64,000 nt of DNA from Vineibacter terrae (GTDB taxonomy: Bacteria; Pseudomonadota; Alphaproteobacteria; Reyranellales; Reyranellaceae), in assembly GCF_008039615.1 (NCBI RefSeq), contig NZ_VDUZ01000009.1:149356-213355 (forward strand), given 5' to 3'. Shown piece after piece: positions 62,842 through 64,000 of the stretch. Both the position numbers and the translations under genes were made by a program. Under the pieces are notes generated by a model that saw nothing but the letters and a program-made list of their open reading frames with translations, was not told where the DNA came from and ran no database searches. The first letter of the stretch is position 1, and every line of letters starts with the position of its first letter.

Positions 62842-63873
62842 ATGAGCGCGAACCAGACCGATGCGACGGACGCAGCGGTCAGCGGAATGCTGCCCCGGCT
62901 TGGCGCCTGGAGCCGGCAGACCTATGGCGCCGGCGCGGTGGTCGAGAGCGTGCGCTCGCTGGGCGGCCACTCGGCCGTCACGATCGGCTTCGACGTGCGC
63001 GTCGAAGGCCGGATCGTGCAGCGGCTGGTGCTCAAGGCGCCGCCGGTGGGCGTCAACCGCAAGAACAACTTCGATGTGCTGCGCCAGGTGCCGATCCTGC
63101 GCCTGCTGCAGCAGCAGGGGATCCCGGCGCCCCGGGCCGTGCACTGGTCCGAGGACGAGCGCCACTTCGGATCGCCTTACCTCATGATGTCGCGGCTCGA
63201 GGGTGCGTCGCTGCCCGACCTGTTCGGCCCGCAATCGGGCCTGGGAGTCGCGGACGCTGCCGGGCTCTTCGCCGAGCCGGTCCGGGCTCTGGCCAGGCTG
63301 CACGCCATCGACGCGCGGTCAGGCCTCGCCGGGTGGAATGCCGTGCGCCTGCCGCCGGCCGAGATCGATCATTGGGTGCAGGTGCTGCGCAAATCGAGCA
63401 ACGCCGACTGGATCGCGCTGGGCCTGGATGTGCGCGATCGCCTGCACCGCACGACACCCGACGACGTGCCGATCGGGATCGTCCACGGTGATTTCTATTC
63501 CAACAACTGGGTCTTCGACGGACGGCGCCTGTCGGGCATCGTCGACTGGGAGGGCGCCTCGATCGGACCGAGCCTGCTCGATCTCGGGTGGGTGGCGATG
63601 ATGTACGACAAGGCGAGCTGGGGGCCGATCCGCCGGCGCACGATGGATTGGCACCCGGGCCCGGATTTCTTCGTCAGCCTCTACCGCAGCCTCTCGCCGC
63701 TGGATCTCAGCCGTATCGGCTGGTACCGCGCGCTCGCCGGCTACCGGCTCGCCTGCATCACCACCTACTACTACGAGCGGCATCGCACCGGAAAGGTCGA
63801 CAACCCGGCGTGGGAGGTCCTGGGCGAATCGGTGCCGTTCATGCTGCACCGCGCCATGGACCTGCTCGCCTAG
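62842..63873 (+). CDS. APH-type phosphotransferase family protein (ACAD10-like)
   Basis: The 343-residue kinase-fold protein has the catalytic loop IVHGDFYSNNWVFDG and the metal-binding strand SGIVDWEGASIGPSLLDLGW. The group includes aminoglycoside phosphotransferases, but this type, often near acyl-CoA dehydrogenases, is thought to phosphorylate hydroxyacyl-CoAs or similar (as in ACAD10/11). With the acyl-CoA carboxylase and esterase nearby, a lipid-catabolic role fits better than drug resistance. No strong ribosome site before the ATG. Confidence 0.88.
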   Translation: MSANQTDATDAAVSGMLPRLGAWSRQTYGAGAVVESVRSLGGHSAVTIGFDVRVEGRIVQRLVLKAPPVGVNRKNNFDVLRQVPILRLLQQQGIPAPRAVHWSEDERHFGSPYLMMSRLEGASLPDLFGPQSGLGVADAAGLFAEPVRALARLHAIDARSGLAGWNAVRLPPAEIDHWVQVLRKSSNADWIALGLDVRDRLHRTTPDDVPIGIVHGDFYSNNWVFDGRRLSGIVDWEGASIGPSLLDLGWVAMMYDKASWGPIRRRTMDWHPGPDFFVSLYRSLSPLDLSRIGWYRALAGYRLACITTYYYERHRTGKVDNPAWEVLGESVPFMLHRAMDLLA

Positions 63874-63952
63874 CCCAACTTTCCCTACTGGCGAGTAGCG
63901 AAGGCAGAAAGTGTAATCGAATCAACGGCGGCTCGTGAAAGGTCTTCACTAC

Positions 63953-64000
63953 ATGGCGGGCTCGGGCTGGCGGTCGAGGGCACCGGCGGCAGTGATCCTG
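63953..64000 (+). CDS. Possible N-terminus of a membrane protein at the right edge
   Basis: An ATG at 63953 follows GAAAGG and opens a frame of 16 residues (MAGSGWRSRAPAAVIL) cut by the window edge. It looks like the start of a membrane carrier, but the stretch is too short to be sure. Confidence 0.25.
   Translation, partial: MAGSGWRSRAPAAVIL

Noticed and set aside
62842..63873. Aminoglycoside resistance gene
   Set aside because: It has the APH fold, but the surrounding acyl-CoA genes and the overall sequence fit the ACAD10-like group better.

Overview
The window is GC-rich, densely coded DNA with the look of a soil or environmental alphaproteobacterium. This rests on an LptD outer-membrane protein, a type VI secretion tube and tip, a single-chain biotin-dependent acyl-CoA carboxylase of the kind described from Rhodopseudomonas, many Tat-type periplasmic binding proteins, and a dispersed family of intergenic inverted repeats beginning CTGTCATCCCGAGCGC. 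I cannot name the genus from sequence alone; something near Hyphomicrobiales or Reyranella is a guess. I saw no rRNA, tRNA, CRISPR array, transposase or integrase.

Layout. 1-7795: part of a type VI secretion locus. Reading leftwards it holds clpV, hcp, vgrG, a DUF6931 protein, an AmpD-like amidase that may be an effector, and the first codons of what looks like an FHA-domain (TagH-like) gene at the left edge. One secreted protein of unknown function is encoded on the opposite strand. 8077-12692: a signalling block with a sensorless histidine-kinase-like protein, a single-domain receiver, two receiver plus winged-helix regulators, and two receiver-like proteins that have lost catalytic residues. 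12906-20822: a MetE-like methyltransferase, an aldo/keto reductase, lptD, an enolase-superfamily enzyme, a cupin and a peptide-type binding protein. 20857-24495: an MFS carrier, a LigI-like lactonase and a cyclopropane-synthase-type methyltransferase.

24538-31825 is the clearest metabolic system. Two divergent arms leave the intergenic region at 28006-28279. The left arm encodes ferredoxin reductase, 2Fe-2S ferredoxin, a LigB-type extradiol dioxygenase and a short-chain dehydrogenase. The right arm encodes the large and small subunits of a Rieske ring-hydroxylating dioxygenase, an ACMSD-like amidohydrolase and a TetR regulator. Together they can supply ring dihydroxylation, cis-diol rearomatisation, ring cleavage and processing of the ring-opened acid. 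The substrate cannot be read from sequence. A TAAC-N8-GTTA palindrome between the two arms recurs upstream of a binding-protein gene at 34212, which suggests shared control.

32087-45741 carries binding proteins, oxidoreductases, a phytanoyl-CoA-type dioxygenase, a transporter plus hydantoinase-like pair followed by a small HExxH protein, a membrane protein of unknown function and a universal stress protein. 45871-57839 has thioredoxin 2, a frameshifted quinone oxidoreductase, a thiolase-fold plus DUF35 pair resembling an aldolase, two ThDP enzymes on either side of a nitronate monooxygenase, a VOC protein, an MFS carrier, a DUF2846 lipoprotein and a TRAP binding protein. 58207-63873 has the acyl-CoA carboxylase, an esterase and an APH-like phosphotransferase. 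Overall this reads as a catabolic, scavenging genome segment next to an interbacterial weapon locus.
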